Assembly (NCBI GenBank): GCA_024867545.1
Contig: JANFNE010000001.1
Coordinates: 1,054,001 to 1,118,000 of the forward strand
Reading direction: 5' to 3'
DNA from: Phytopythium helicoides
Taxonomy: Eukaryota; Oomycota; Peronosporomycetes; Pythiales; Pythiaceae
Length of the DNA stretch: 64,000 bases
Shown: piece after piece, positions 10,109 to 20,050 of the stretch
Layout of the letters: each line of letters starts with the position of its first letter
Position numbering within the stretch: position 1 is the first letter of the stretch
Translations under genes and position numbers: made by a program
Notes under the pieces: generated by a model
Told to the model about the DNA's origin: nothing
Database searches by the model: none
What the model saw: the letters and a program-made list of their open reading frames with translations, nothing else

Positions 10109-12504
10109 ATGCGCGTGTGGCAGGAGCGCGCGACGGCCGGACGCCTGGCGCGCGCCGCCGCTGGCGCCCGCCGCCGCCCCCCGGGGCCCTCGCCGCTGCT
10201 CTCGGCCGCTCGTAGCGCTGGCCAAAGCGGCGCCGGCGCGCTCGCGGTTTTTCCCTCGCTCCAGCTCAAGTTGCAGCGCCATGAGGGGCTCCAGCAGCAG
10301 CGCGCGCTCTCGTTCCGCTCCAAGTTCCCCACGGCCGACGAGGCCGCAGGATTCGCCGCGAAGGACGAACTGGAGGAGGACAAGGCCAGCCCGAAGCTCG
10401 TGTGCGGCAAGTGCAACTCGCCGCTCTCGCGCACGCGCGACCTCGTCTTCATCAAGTGGTGCGACGAGCTTGCGTTTAGCACTGGCAATTGGGTCGGGAT
10501 GCTCAGTGATGTCATGCAGGAAGAGCGGAATTCATCTTTCGAGCACGTCCGACGCACCGCTGGAGCGCATGCGATCCGAGGAGACCTGGGACGGAGAGGA
10601 CGCGACCTGGAAGAAGCACAAGCTCCACTGCTTGAAGTGCAACCACCAGGTCGGCACGCTCGCGCGTGTGTACGCGTCCGAAAAAATCCTCTTCAGCGCC
10701 ACGCGCGTATCCATCCAGATGCCGGAGAACAAGTCTCCGCTCATGTCGTTTTCCGGGTACCCATCCTCGCTGCTGGGGTTTTCCATGTGGTCGGAGCTCA
10801 TCTTGATGGCGGAAGCTCAGCCAAGCTTGAAGGAGGCGCTGCAGATCAGCCGAGTGCGTGACTTTTTGTTTTTGTTTTTGTTCTATCTCACATGCCGATT
10901 ATGAGGCTCTGACCCTGGTGGATGCAACAATAGGTGGATAAAATCCGCGACTCGAACCATGATCGCAAGCAAATGAACCGCAAGCTGCTCATGGCCAAGG
11001 ATCTGCGGGACCTCCTGAGGATTGTCGACGAGAATGTACGTGTTTGATTGTCGTATTATAGCATGCCCACAACGTCTAACTTGATATCTACTTGATTAGT
11101 CCATTGAGCTGAACGACGTCAACATCCGCACTGCCATTGACCGCGCCGCACGCTTCGTGTCTTCGCGCTCCACCCGCGCAAACCTTGTGGTAAGTGAATA
11201 ACCGTGCTCGTTCTGAGATGTCGAGATTCCAACGTACGAACCATGTTGTTGTAGTCTGTGAACCACAATATGAGCAGCCTAACCCCGTCCGAGGCACCTG
11301 AAGACCAATTGCTGATGACAACATTGCCGACCCAAGCGCTGCCGTTTCCTGGCACGTTCGATGCTAATGCAACCGATCGCAAGAGGTTTGTGCTTGACAC
11401 AAAGTCTGGGTTGTGGATGTTTTGTGTTGACCAACTTGCTGTCATAGATTTTTCAAGCTGATCGACCTGACAGAAAACCTCGTCACCTTCGGTGTAGCCT
11501 CGTTCAAGCGAGGCTACGATCTGTCGTTCATCACAAACGCTCTTGTGCGGCTGGGTGTCGGACGTGAAAGTATTCTGAGGTGAGTGCAAGCTTCAGTATT
11601 CATTTAAATTTCGTGTTTATATTCTAATGGGTTCTTCCTCAGACCAATCGCTCAGCAGTTCATGTTTATGGTCAACTCGGACAGCCGAGAGGTCTTTGCG
11701 AATGATGCGTCGTTGATCGCGACTGCAATTGTTCATCTACTCCCGAAGGACCAGCGACGTGAGCCGTGGGTTCTCGAAGTGCTGCAAGCCGCGAAGGATA
11801 TTGTCGTTGCAGAGTCGACGAATGCCCAGTCTCCAATGTCCGCGTCGTTGGAGATTCTAGTTCCTCTCGCTCGTACGTATGCGGCTGTGGAGGACTTCGA
11901 TCCAACATTGTTCTCGCTCTTGTTCGATGCGGTCGCATCCGGAGCTCTTGATCGCGAAGAGCTCTCGCAGAAGCGCAAATCCCTGATTCTCAAGATTTAC
12001 CAGATCCACCTTGATTGCATTCTTCAGAAGCGTGGGACAGAATTCCGGCTCCCTAAACACTTGGAAGCAGAGTTCCGTGAGCTCTTTACTGATCGTCAAA
12101 TCAACGGCAAGAGCACCTCGTTTCGCCTGCATCACCTCGTGGCAAGCGCGCTGGACCACATGGGCGTGGCGCACACGGCATCATATACGGTGCCTGAAGG
12201 CTACAGCATGGACTTGGCAATGCCGAAGCACCGTATTGGCATCGAAGTAAACACGTCGACGTGCTATCAGGCTGCGCAAAACGAGTTTGGCGTGGATGAT
12301 GAGCGGCCGTTTGCGTACGTCGATCTGAAGGCCCGCCATCTCGAACAGCTCGGCTGGATTGTTATCCAGCTACACGCGGAGCGTTTCCAGGCGATGGCGA
12401 CTCTCGATGAGCGCGCCTCCTATCTGTCCATGCTTATGGAGGTTGCGATGCAGCGACGTCGCGAGAGTGCGGCGGTCTCTGGCGCCACCGTCTCGAGAAA
12501 GTAG
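10109..12504 (+). CDS. RAP-domain protein with N-terminal zinc-ribbon-like region, probably mitochondrial
   Basis: Predicted organellar RNA-metabolism factor. Seven exons: 10109-10458, 10520-10853, 10934-11035, 11100-11189, 11255-11385, 11448-11579 and 11643-12504; introns 61-80 nt, all in phase; 666 residues. The first 70 residues are Arg/Ala-rich with no acidic residue, like a mitochondrial presequence. Two Cys pairs follow, CGKC (about residue 97) and CLKC (about 155), flanking a 55-residue segment, resembling a Yippee/Mis18-type zinc fold (weak resemblance). The long middle part is helical. The C-terminal RAP domain reads AMPKHRIGIEVN ... YVDLKARHLEQLGWIVIQL, the endonuclease-like fold of FASTK and apicomplexan RAP proteins. 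Confidence 0.8.
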
Positions 12505-12667
12505 TGCAGCAAAGCGTCAGGCGATAGAGAGTAGGAACCCTAATAGAAACTCGAGATCGTCAGCGACGCATGCAGTCTAAGGTACTTCTATGAAATTCGT
12601 AAGTAGATGCAAGCCACGCATGCTAGCCAAAACTCTATGCACGACAGTTCCCGAGTGATCGAATTCC

Positions 12668-13387
12668 TCATTCGTCGCGCTTGGCCTTCTTCTTCTTGCT
12701 CTTCTTCTCCTTCTTGTCCTTGCTCTTCTTCTTGGGCTCGGCCTCCTCGGCCTCGGCTTCGTCGGCCTCGGCAACTTGCTCCACCTCGGCCTCAGCCTCC
12801 TCCTGCTCCTTCTTCTTTTGCTTCTTGCTCTTCTTCTTCTGCTTCTTAGACGTCTCGACCACCTCCTGCTGCTCTTCGACTTCCTCGGCGACTGCTTCCT
12901 CCTGCTCGCGCTTGCGCTTCTTGCTCTTCTTCTTGTCCTTCTTGGACGGCGCGGGCTCGTCGTCGCTATCAGCCTGCTCCTGCTCCTCGGCCTGCTTCTT
13001 CTCCTTCTTGCTCTTCTTCTCCTTCTTGGACTTCTTCTCCTTCTTGGACTTCTTCTCCTTCTTGGACTTCTTGGCGCTCGAGTCCTCGCTCTCAGCCTCG
13101 CTCTTGCCCTCCTGCTCCTCCTCAAAGTGCTTGTGCTGGTACCCGCCCTCGCCCTCGCGCACGAACATGGAGTAAAGCCCGTTGTTGGGCAGTCCGTCGT
13201 CGCGCTTGGCGCCCTTGCGCGCTCCTGCGCCGCCCGCCAGGCCGAGTCCGCCCTGTCGTCGCCGATAGCAACCGTGTCAGCGAGTGCAAAGACGCCGCCT
13301 CCGCCGCGTCATCGCGCGCACCTTCTTGCCGCCCGGCCGCAGCCGAGAGAGCATGTCATGCAGCTGGATCAGCTTGTGGTCCTCCAT
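12668..13387 (-). CDS. Lys/Glu-rich repeat protein, nucleolar-like, function unknown
   Basis: Two exons, 13322-13387 and 12668-13252, intron 69 nt, 216 residues. The N-terminus (MEDHKLIQLHDMLSRLRPGG) and a short block containing DDGLPNNGLYSMFVREGEGG look conserved-protein-like. The remaining two thirds is low-complexity: acidic runs and repeated KSKKEKK units coded by an 18-bp tandem repeat at about 12994-13073. Such tails are common in nucleolar and ribosome-biogenesis proteins. I do not recognise the family, and G-patch proteins were considered without a clear match. Confidence 0.6.
12994..13073 (-). repeat. 18-bp tandem repeat coding KSKKEK units
   Basis: Three to four nearly perfect 18-bp units lie inside the Lys-rich gene. 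On the plus strand each reads TTCTTCTCCTTCTTGGAC or close variants. The array is in frame and likely length-variable between strains. Confidence 0.8.
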
Positions 13388-14271
13388 GGCGTCCGCGCGC
13401 GGCTACTGGTCTTGCCACACGCGCAGCAGCTTCGATCGCGGAGCGCTCCGGCAGCAATGGCAACGTCGCGGATGGCCTTTCAACCATCACCAACGAAACC
13501 CGAGGCGGCAATTCGACTACCTGGGAGTCTATTGTGAAAACGTCTTGGCACATAATATGTATGTGTAAATAAAATGCCTGCGTCACCCGACCCTAGTGGC
13601 GTCCAGAGTGGAAATTAATGCGCGGCGACATTGGTCCCCTTCCACGCGCCGCCATGCGCCGCCTCTTCGTGTCCTCGTGTGCTTTGTGTGCGTGCATGGA
13701 ATGAGGCCGTAGAGAGGCCTCGCTGTCGCACACGGCGTCCCGCGCCAGTCGTTCGTCTCCGTTCGGGGGCTCCGGTCACGACGCGCTCTTGGGCTCGGCG
13801 GCTCGGCGCAATGCTGGGACTGCGCGGCGCCGCATACTCAGCGCAAGTGTTTCGGCGCGGCTGTGCACGCGCTTCTGCGGCCAAGAGACCCGAGCGGCGG
13901 CCAGCTGCCTGTTCTCGTCTGCTGCTGATCATCAAGAGTGCGCCTCGCATACCTTCTCGTTAGTGGCTTTATCGTCCTTATCTGCTCCATTTTTTTTATA
14001 TTTATGCTGATTGGAATGGTTTGTTTTTGTCAGTAAAACGAGGGAGACGCCATTCCACGTTACCCTCGCCAGCGCTTCCAGCATGATGACGGTGACATCG
14101 GCGGCCCGTGACGATACAGAGCGCAAGTGAGCGTCGAGAAGAACTGAACCAGCCAGCCGCGAGCCGCGCGTCTGCCTTGCCGCCCCTCTCCGCCCTTCAG
14201 GATCTGCCCCACAACGGAACCAGCGCGCCGGCCGCCAAGCTATTCGCGGAAGCCTCGCCCCAGCAGAGAGC
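13388..14271. other. Intergenic region, no supportable gene
   Basis: About 880 bases between the divergent Lys-rich gene and the first LEA-2-like gene. It should contain both promoters. Open frames here are Arg/Ala/Ser-rich shadows without domain features; the T-rich stretch near 13988-14028 is the only compositional change seen. Confidence 0.4.
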
Positions 14272-15388
14272 ATGACGACGCCGCGCTACGACGAGAGCGA
14301 GGTCAAGACGCCGCAGGGCGCCGACTACGGCAACGCGCTGCAGATGAACGTGGCGACGCTGGGCGACAAGGAGCTCGGCAAGGCCGGCGAGGCCGGCGAC
14401 AAGCCGCTTGTCAAGTTCCTCTGGTGGCGCGTGACCAAGAAGCAGCGCCTGCTCGCCATCCTCGGGATCGTGCTGCTGCTGCTCGTCGTGCTCGTGCTCA
14501 TCGCGTGGTTCGTGATCGTCAAGGCCGTCTTCCAGCACTACGTCAACAGCGTCAAGCTCTCGCTCAACTACCTCGACGTCAAGAACATCACGAGCGACTC
14601 GACGCTCGGCGTCGAGCTCAGCTTGCACGCCCAGCACGACATCGGCCTGCACGCGAGCACGGACGCCACCACGGCTACGCTCCTGTACGACGGCGACGAG
14701 CTCGGCACGATCGAGTTCCCGGCGCTCGACATTGCCAAGGGCGAGCAGGACTACAACCTCACCATCAGCAGCTACCTGGTCATCACCGACCAGGAAAAGT
14801 TCAACGCCATGGCGCAGGGCCTCATCACGACGGCGCAGATCACGCTCGAGGCCGAGGCCACGATCAAGGCGCACGGCGGCGGCATCTCGTACGGTGGTCT
14901 CGACTTCACCCGCGACCTCGCCGGTCAGCGGCTTTGACAACTTTGCCAACCCGTCGCCGACGATCGACCTCATCAACTGGTGGGGCTGCTCGGACGACAC
15001 GTACACGATGGACATCAACGTGACGCTCGACAACGTCGCCCAGATGGGCCTCAACGGCATCGGCGCGCTCAACCTGAGCCTGTACTACGAGCAGGACTAC
15101 CTGGGCTACGCGACGTCGCTGTACCCGGAGGCGGGCGTGCCGCGCGGCGAGAGCGTGCAGGTGTTCCGCGCGGTCGTGCCGTCGACGTCGTCGGCGCTCA
15201 AGGCCATGGTGCTGGGCGTGATCGGCAAGAGCGCGCAGTTCTACATCTCGGGCGACAACGAGTACGTGACCGAGTACGCGGCCTTCACGACCGCGCTCTC
15301 GTACGTCAACATGAGCATCCTGTACACGGACGCGCTGGCCAAGGTCGAGCTCAACTCGTCGTGCGACATCCTCTCGGTGCTGGCGTAA
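14272..15388 (+). CDS. Membrane-anchored LEA-2/WHy-like protein, copy 1 (frameshifted)
   Basis: Type II membrane protein with a soluble LEA-2 (late embryogenesis abundant, water-stress type) region. After an approximately 50-residue cytosolic tail, the motif FLWWRVTKKQ precedes one transmembrane segment (LLAILGIVLLLLVVLVLIAW). The extracellular/lumenal part is aligned over its full length with the neighbour at 16690. The frame breaks near 14921-14924: the upstream frame stops at 14937, while homology resumes at SGFDNFANP in the next frame and runs to 15388. One extra G (GCC-G-GTC) would explain it. About 370 residues if continuous. Several N-x-T/S sites suggest glycosylation. Confidence 0.75.
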
Positions 15389-16689
15389 GGGTAGCGAGCG
15401 TGTGGCAGGCGCGGCCTGGAGTCTAATACAATTATGAGCGAACCACCACCACGTCAATCCACCTCCATGAGTGACCCGCCCCGCTTCACCACACACGTTG
15501 CGCCGTGGACCTTTTCGGTGATGTGTCGGCCGCCGAGAGCAAAATGCACTCGCCTGACACGCGACTCCAGGCCCGGCGCATCATCGCGCGACTTGGGACG
15601 GACTGATTCCCCTCCGTGCCACGGTCGCGAGGCCTTCCTCGGGTTTCCGGATGACCCCGCAGCCTGATTGCTGCAGTCCCTCTTCCCTCGCTCCCCCCGC
15701 ACTCGTTTTACATGCACGACGAGCTCACGTCGATTTTTTCGTTGGCGAGGACCTTCGACGGCTCTCCTCATTCGATTCCATGTGGGGCGAGTGGCGCGCC
15801 GTGATGCATGGACCATGGCCATCTCGCCCAAGCTGGCTTCGCAGCTTGACAGCTCCATGGCTGACCTTGCCTGCTGATCAAAGACGTGAGGCAACGGTCT
15901 GCCTGCAGCACAAAGACCGAGGGAGCAGGCAACGTGATGACGGCAGGGTCGCTCTCTGCACGCCATTGGCTTGGCAAGCGCATGGACTTCCACAGGGCAT
16001 CGAAATCTGGGCACATAGTTTGTGCAAGATAGTTGATTGCTGATGCATATAAGGGCACATGCGTTTAGCCAACTATGCGTTTTTGTCGGCGTGGCTGCGA
16101 GTGGGGTGGCGGCCGCCTGCGCTTCGAACCGATTTGAAGATGGGGCACCTCGCTTTCGGATCCTCCTGTCCTTTTTTCGCGAGAGATGGATGATGGCACC
16201 GGAAGTTCAACCGCTCAGTGACAGCCAGCAGGCGCCAATACCGCAGCACGTAACGCCGATGTGTACCAAAGGGTATATTTTTATGCAGTACTTTTTACAA
16301 AGTTATCACGAAAAGCCGCAACGACTATGAAAGGATCTATAATATGAGCAGGTCGTCAGACGTGCGCCATCGTGGTCAACGTGAAACACAGATCTCCGTG
16401 CTACTCCACCGAAGTCCATACTGGCTCTGTTTGTACCGTAGAAATCGCACAATGCGTTAGCAACATGGAGCTGCGAGAAAGCGGGCGACAGGACTGCGGT
16501 CGATCCACAATATACAGTACAAACAGCGCTGAGCTGTTGCAGTGCAACCCGCACCTTGGCCAGCCGGACTGGCGCGATTAGTCCCTCGTGGGATCCGCTG
16601 GCCGCTGCGAGTCGCCATTCCCCGACTTGCCCGGTCCAGCGCACCCCACCGCCGCCCAAGTACACCAGGAGCCCAGGCCCTTCTCGACC
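15389..16689. other. Intergenic region between the tandem LEA-2 genes, no gene seen
   Basis: About 1.3 kb. It holds the 3' UTR of copy 1 and the promoter of copy 2. No domain-bearing frame, tRNA-like fold or mobile-element signal was recognised on either strand. Confidence 0.45.
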
Positions 16690-17853
16690 ATGAGCACGCA
16701 GCAGCAGGAGGTGCGCACGCCCGGCGTGCCCGGCGAGGCCATCCACACGCCTACGGCCGGCGCCAGCCAGTACCACGAGCAGCCTGACTCGGCGTTCCGC
16801 GTCGACATCGCGGCGGGCAACAAGGACGCGAACGCGCTCAAGGAGGGCGAGGAGGCCGGTCCGCGCCGCAAGAAGTTCCTCTGGTGGCGGCTGACCAAGC
16901 TGCAGTTCATCCTCGCCATCGTCGGCTCCGTCGTGGTCTTCCTCGCCATCCTGATCGTGATCCTGTGGTTCACGGCTGTCAAGGCCATCTTCCAGCACAA
17001 CGTCGACAAGGTCAAGATGTCGGTCAACTACCTCGACATCAAGTCCATCCCGTCCGACACGGTGCTCACTGGACAGATGAGCCTCAACCTGCAGCACGAC
17101 CTCAGCATGAACGCCCACACGGACGCCACCACGGCACACCTCATCTACCAGGGCGAGGAGTTCGCCACGCTCGAGTTCCCGGCGCTGACCATCGACAAGG
17201 GCGAGCAGAACTACAACATCACCATTGACGGCGACGTTGTCATTACCAACGCCGAGGTGTTCGAGGCCATGTCGGTCGGAGTCATGGACGAAACCCAGGT
17301 CACGCTGACGGCAAGCGCCAAGGTAAAGGCGCACGCGCTCGGCTTCAGCTACGGTGGCCTGGACTTTACGCGCGAGCTGCAGTTCGCGGGTCTCAACAAC
17401 TTCCGCGACCCGCTCACGGTTATCAACCACATTGACTTCTGGGGCTGCGAGAACGGTTTCCAGATGGACATTGACGTGAACGTGACGAACGTGGCGCAGA
17501 TGGGCCTCGACGGCATCGGCTTCCTCAACCTGACGCTGTATGTCGACCAGCAGTACCTTGGCTACCTCGAGGGCCTGACCCCCGATGTCGGTGTCCCGCG
17601 TGGCCTCAGCCTGGAGACGTTCCGCCTGCACGTTTCCGAGAGCCAGAACACGGCCATGGCATACATGGTCTCAAACCTGCTCAACGGCCACGTGCAGTAC
17701 TTTATCACGGGTGAGGGCGACTACGTGAGCAACCACACGCTGTTCCGACCGGCGCTTGCGGCCATGAACATGAGCATCATCTACGAGGACGGCATGGACC
17801 GCATCGACCTGAACTCGTCGTGCACGCTCACCGTGCTGTCGCTCAGCGAATAG
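16690..17853 (+). CDS. Membrane-anchored LEA-2/WHy-like protein, copy 2
   Basis: Intact paralogue of the gene at 14272; 387 residues in one exon. The order is the same: cytosolic tail with RRKKFLWWRLTKLQ, one transmembrane segment (FILAIVGSVVVFLAILIVIL), then the paired LEA-2-like region containing NYLDIKSIPSDT, TDATTAHLIYQGEE, and the C-terminal half from GLDFTRELQFAGLNNF to SSCTLTVLSLSE. The two genes are in the same orientation 1.3 kb apart, so they arose by tandem duplication; divergence is moderate across the whole length. The role is presumably at a membrane surface under osmotic or desiccation stress (inference). Confidence 0.85.
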   Translation: MSTQQQEVRTPGVPGEAIHTPTAGASQYHEQPDSAFRVDIAAGNKDANALKEGEEAGPRRKKFLWWRLTKLQFILAIVGSVVVFLAILIVILWFTAVKAIFQHNVDKVKMSVNYLDIKSIPSDTVLTGQMSLNLQHDLSMNAHTDATTAHLIYQGEEFATLEFPALTIDKGEQNYNITIDGDVVITNAEVFEAMSVGVMDETQVTLTASAKVKAHALGFSYGGLDFTRELQFAGLNNFRDPLTVINHIDFWGCENGFQMDIDVNVTNVAQMGLDGIGFLNLTLYVDQQYLGYLEGLTPDVGVPRGLSLETFRLHVSESQNTAMAYMVSNLLNGHVQYFITGEGDYVSNHTLFRPALAAMNMSIIYEDGMDRIDLNSSCTLTVLSLSE

Positions 17854-18212
17854 TTTCTCTCACTGCAGTATGTCTGTGCGAGGCGAGCCCATCGTCGAAG
17901 TGTGGCACCTCGCGCTCTGTCATGACGTAATATCCTCGAGTGAATGCAACATCCTTTTTTTATTAGTCACCCGGTTGGTTGTTCGTGCTTGTGCCTGCTG
18001 TCCACGTTGAAGTGAGCTGCTCGCAGCCTGCGAATCCGTTCATGATGAGCTTGAAGCGCCGTGATTGGCGATTTTCCCGCAGGCGCGATCTTCCCCAACT
18101 GCAAGTCGGCATTTCGATATCTATTCCTGCGTGGAAACCCCCGTCACCTTCGAATTTCCCCTTCCAGCGCAGCCAACGACTCGGCCATTGCGAGAAAGTG
18201 CTCGACGCGCTC

Positions 18213-20050
18213 ATGAGCGACTCGTCGCCCTTCTCGGGCTTCCGCCAGCTCTTCACGCGCAACGGCGCGCACCGCTCGAGCGACAGCGGCCACGAGCACG
18301 AGCACGAGCTCAGCAAGGAGCCCGCGCCTCCGTCCGAGCCCTCGACGCGCAGCTCCGTGTTCGCGTCGTGTGCAGACGCCGTGTCGACCGTCGTGGCCGC
18401 GCTCTTCCGCGCCGTCGATGAGGCGGGATCTTACGCGGAGCCTCCGAGCGACAACAACACCACACGACGGGCCAAGTTGCTGTACGTGGCGCTGCTGGAG
18501 AGCGTGCAGCGGCAGCGAGGCGAGTGGCAAGGGTTCGCGGCTCAAGACGACCCGTCGGCCGAAAGCCAGCCTGCGTTGCTGCCCAGCGAGCTGCTTGCGA
18601 CCTCCATTGCCGACGTGCAGACCCTGACCGAGCGGCTCTGTCTACTTAACGACCTCCTCTCCGTCAGCTTCCGCAACCTGCGCAGTCCGCTGGTGCCATA
18701 TGAGTTGTACACAGAACATCGAGCACGACTAGCGGCTGAGAGCTTGGCTGTTCCTCCGCCACTCGCGGCGCTAGTGTCTATCGAGCATTGCTGGATGGCC
18801 TCGAACTGCCAGCAAAGATGTGTCTCTTCCATCTGCTGTCGTTGTGGGAGGTCATGGCACTTGTGAACCCCGAAGGGTTTCCGCTCACAAAGACGATTGA
18901 GAATCAGCATCACCACGTCTTCAGTGACGCCTCCGAGTTTGACTGCTTGGTACGCACTTTCCCTTTCCACTTGCGATTGGTCTAGTTTTCACTGGAATTT
19001 TTACTTTGCTGCATGCAGACTGGGAGAAACATTGGCCGGAGCGATGCAGTAGCCGTGGATCTGCTTCTGGTGATGACTCTCTTTCGCGATGTGATCTTCA
19101 GCGACATTGAGGTGGGTTGCTTCACGAATCGTGAATCACGATCATGATAGACTCGAGTTCTGTCCCAACTTACGAATCTTGCTCTTTTTTTTTTCATATC
19201 CAGTTCATAATTATCAAGCAAGAGATGCAGGCTCAGCATAAATATTTCCAGGACCCGCGTGACGCCTTCGTCGATGCCGAAGACGCCGAAGCATTTCCCC
19301 CTCAAACTCCGTGTCCGAAGCGCCAAAGCAACCCTCGATTTGACGAACCTGCAATGCACTCACGAAACAGCTTCACTCAAGCGATCAATATGGACGCAAA
19401 CTCCATGGATGCCTTGGCGTGCGATGGAACTGAATCTCAGAGTGGCTATGGTCAAATTATCGCACGCCCTTCGTCTCCAGACGCGACTTGCTCCCAATCG
19501 AGCATTGAAGATCCTTTCAGTCACGTCGATGACGAAGACCTATCTTCGGCAAAGTCGGTCTCCCCAAGTAACACGAACGAGAGCACCGACCATCGAAAAG
19601 CTCGGTCAGGTCGTCTCCGGCGACCAGTGGTTAGCCCTGCTGATGGCACGTCGAAAGGTGAACAAATCACGGAGTGCTCGAGTTGCGGAAGAAATGAATT
19701 TCGACATTGGTACCGAGTCGCGACAGTTAGACACCTCAAAGCAGCCTGGCTCTCGACGACGGCGTAAGCCTACGCACATTCAGACCTCAGACAGAGATCA
19801 CCAAGCTAGAAGACCAAGTCAAGAAGAGACGAAGGCATCTACCGCCGATGTGTCGACGAATCCAAGTGGCAACGTACTCGAGAAAAGTGAAAAGCCGCGT
19901 ACTGTGCGCGATCCCGTTCGCTTTGATCCTTCCAGCCCCGGCTTTTTGACGCTCGCGAAGTCATACTTGACCTTGCCCGTCGCCGCAGCAACGCTGTGTG
20001 CCGTGACTGCCGTCATGCTACTTGCGATGCCGAAGATGCGACGCACCTGA
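18213..20050 (+). CDS. RhoGAP-like protein, possibly tail-anchored (frameshifted)
   Basis: Exons 18213-18949, 19019-19111 and 19204 onward; introns 69 and 92 nt. The region LLSVSFRNLRSPLVPYELY matches the conserved 'L-R-x-L-P-x-P-L-I-P-x-x-L-Y' strand of RhoGAP domains, and LELPAKMCLFHLLSLWEVM fits the following helix, so a Rho/Rac GTPase-activating role is likely but not certain. The frame is lost near 18776-18783 and regained one base later. A second probable shift near 19591-19603 would let the protein continue to 20050, ending in a hydrophobic segment (LPVAAATLCAVTAVMLLAMP) like a tail anchor; otherwise it stops at 19767. The acidic Ser-rich segment from 19250 looks disordered. Confidence 0.6.

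Noticed and set aside
12776..13537. Leu-rich 253-residue 'membrane protein' on the plus strand
   Set aside because: Poly-Leu arises from reading CTT/CTC repeats of the antisense Lys-rich gene; there is no polar loop pattern or plausible start context.
14919..14940. Programmed +1 frameshift in LEA-2 copy 1
   Set aside because: No slippery sequence, and similar one-base slips occur in many unrelated genes here, so a sequence error is more likely.
16110..16150. tRNA-like GCTTCGAACCGA segment
   Set aside because: It recalls a T-arm in reverse, but no matching acceptor, D or anticodon stems can be drawn around it.
16306..17631. 441-residue frame antisense to LEA-2 copy 2
   Set aside because: Low-complexity Val/Glu/Arg/Asp product, typical of the reverse complement of a GC-biased gene; the sense gene aligns with its paralogue over the full length.
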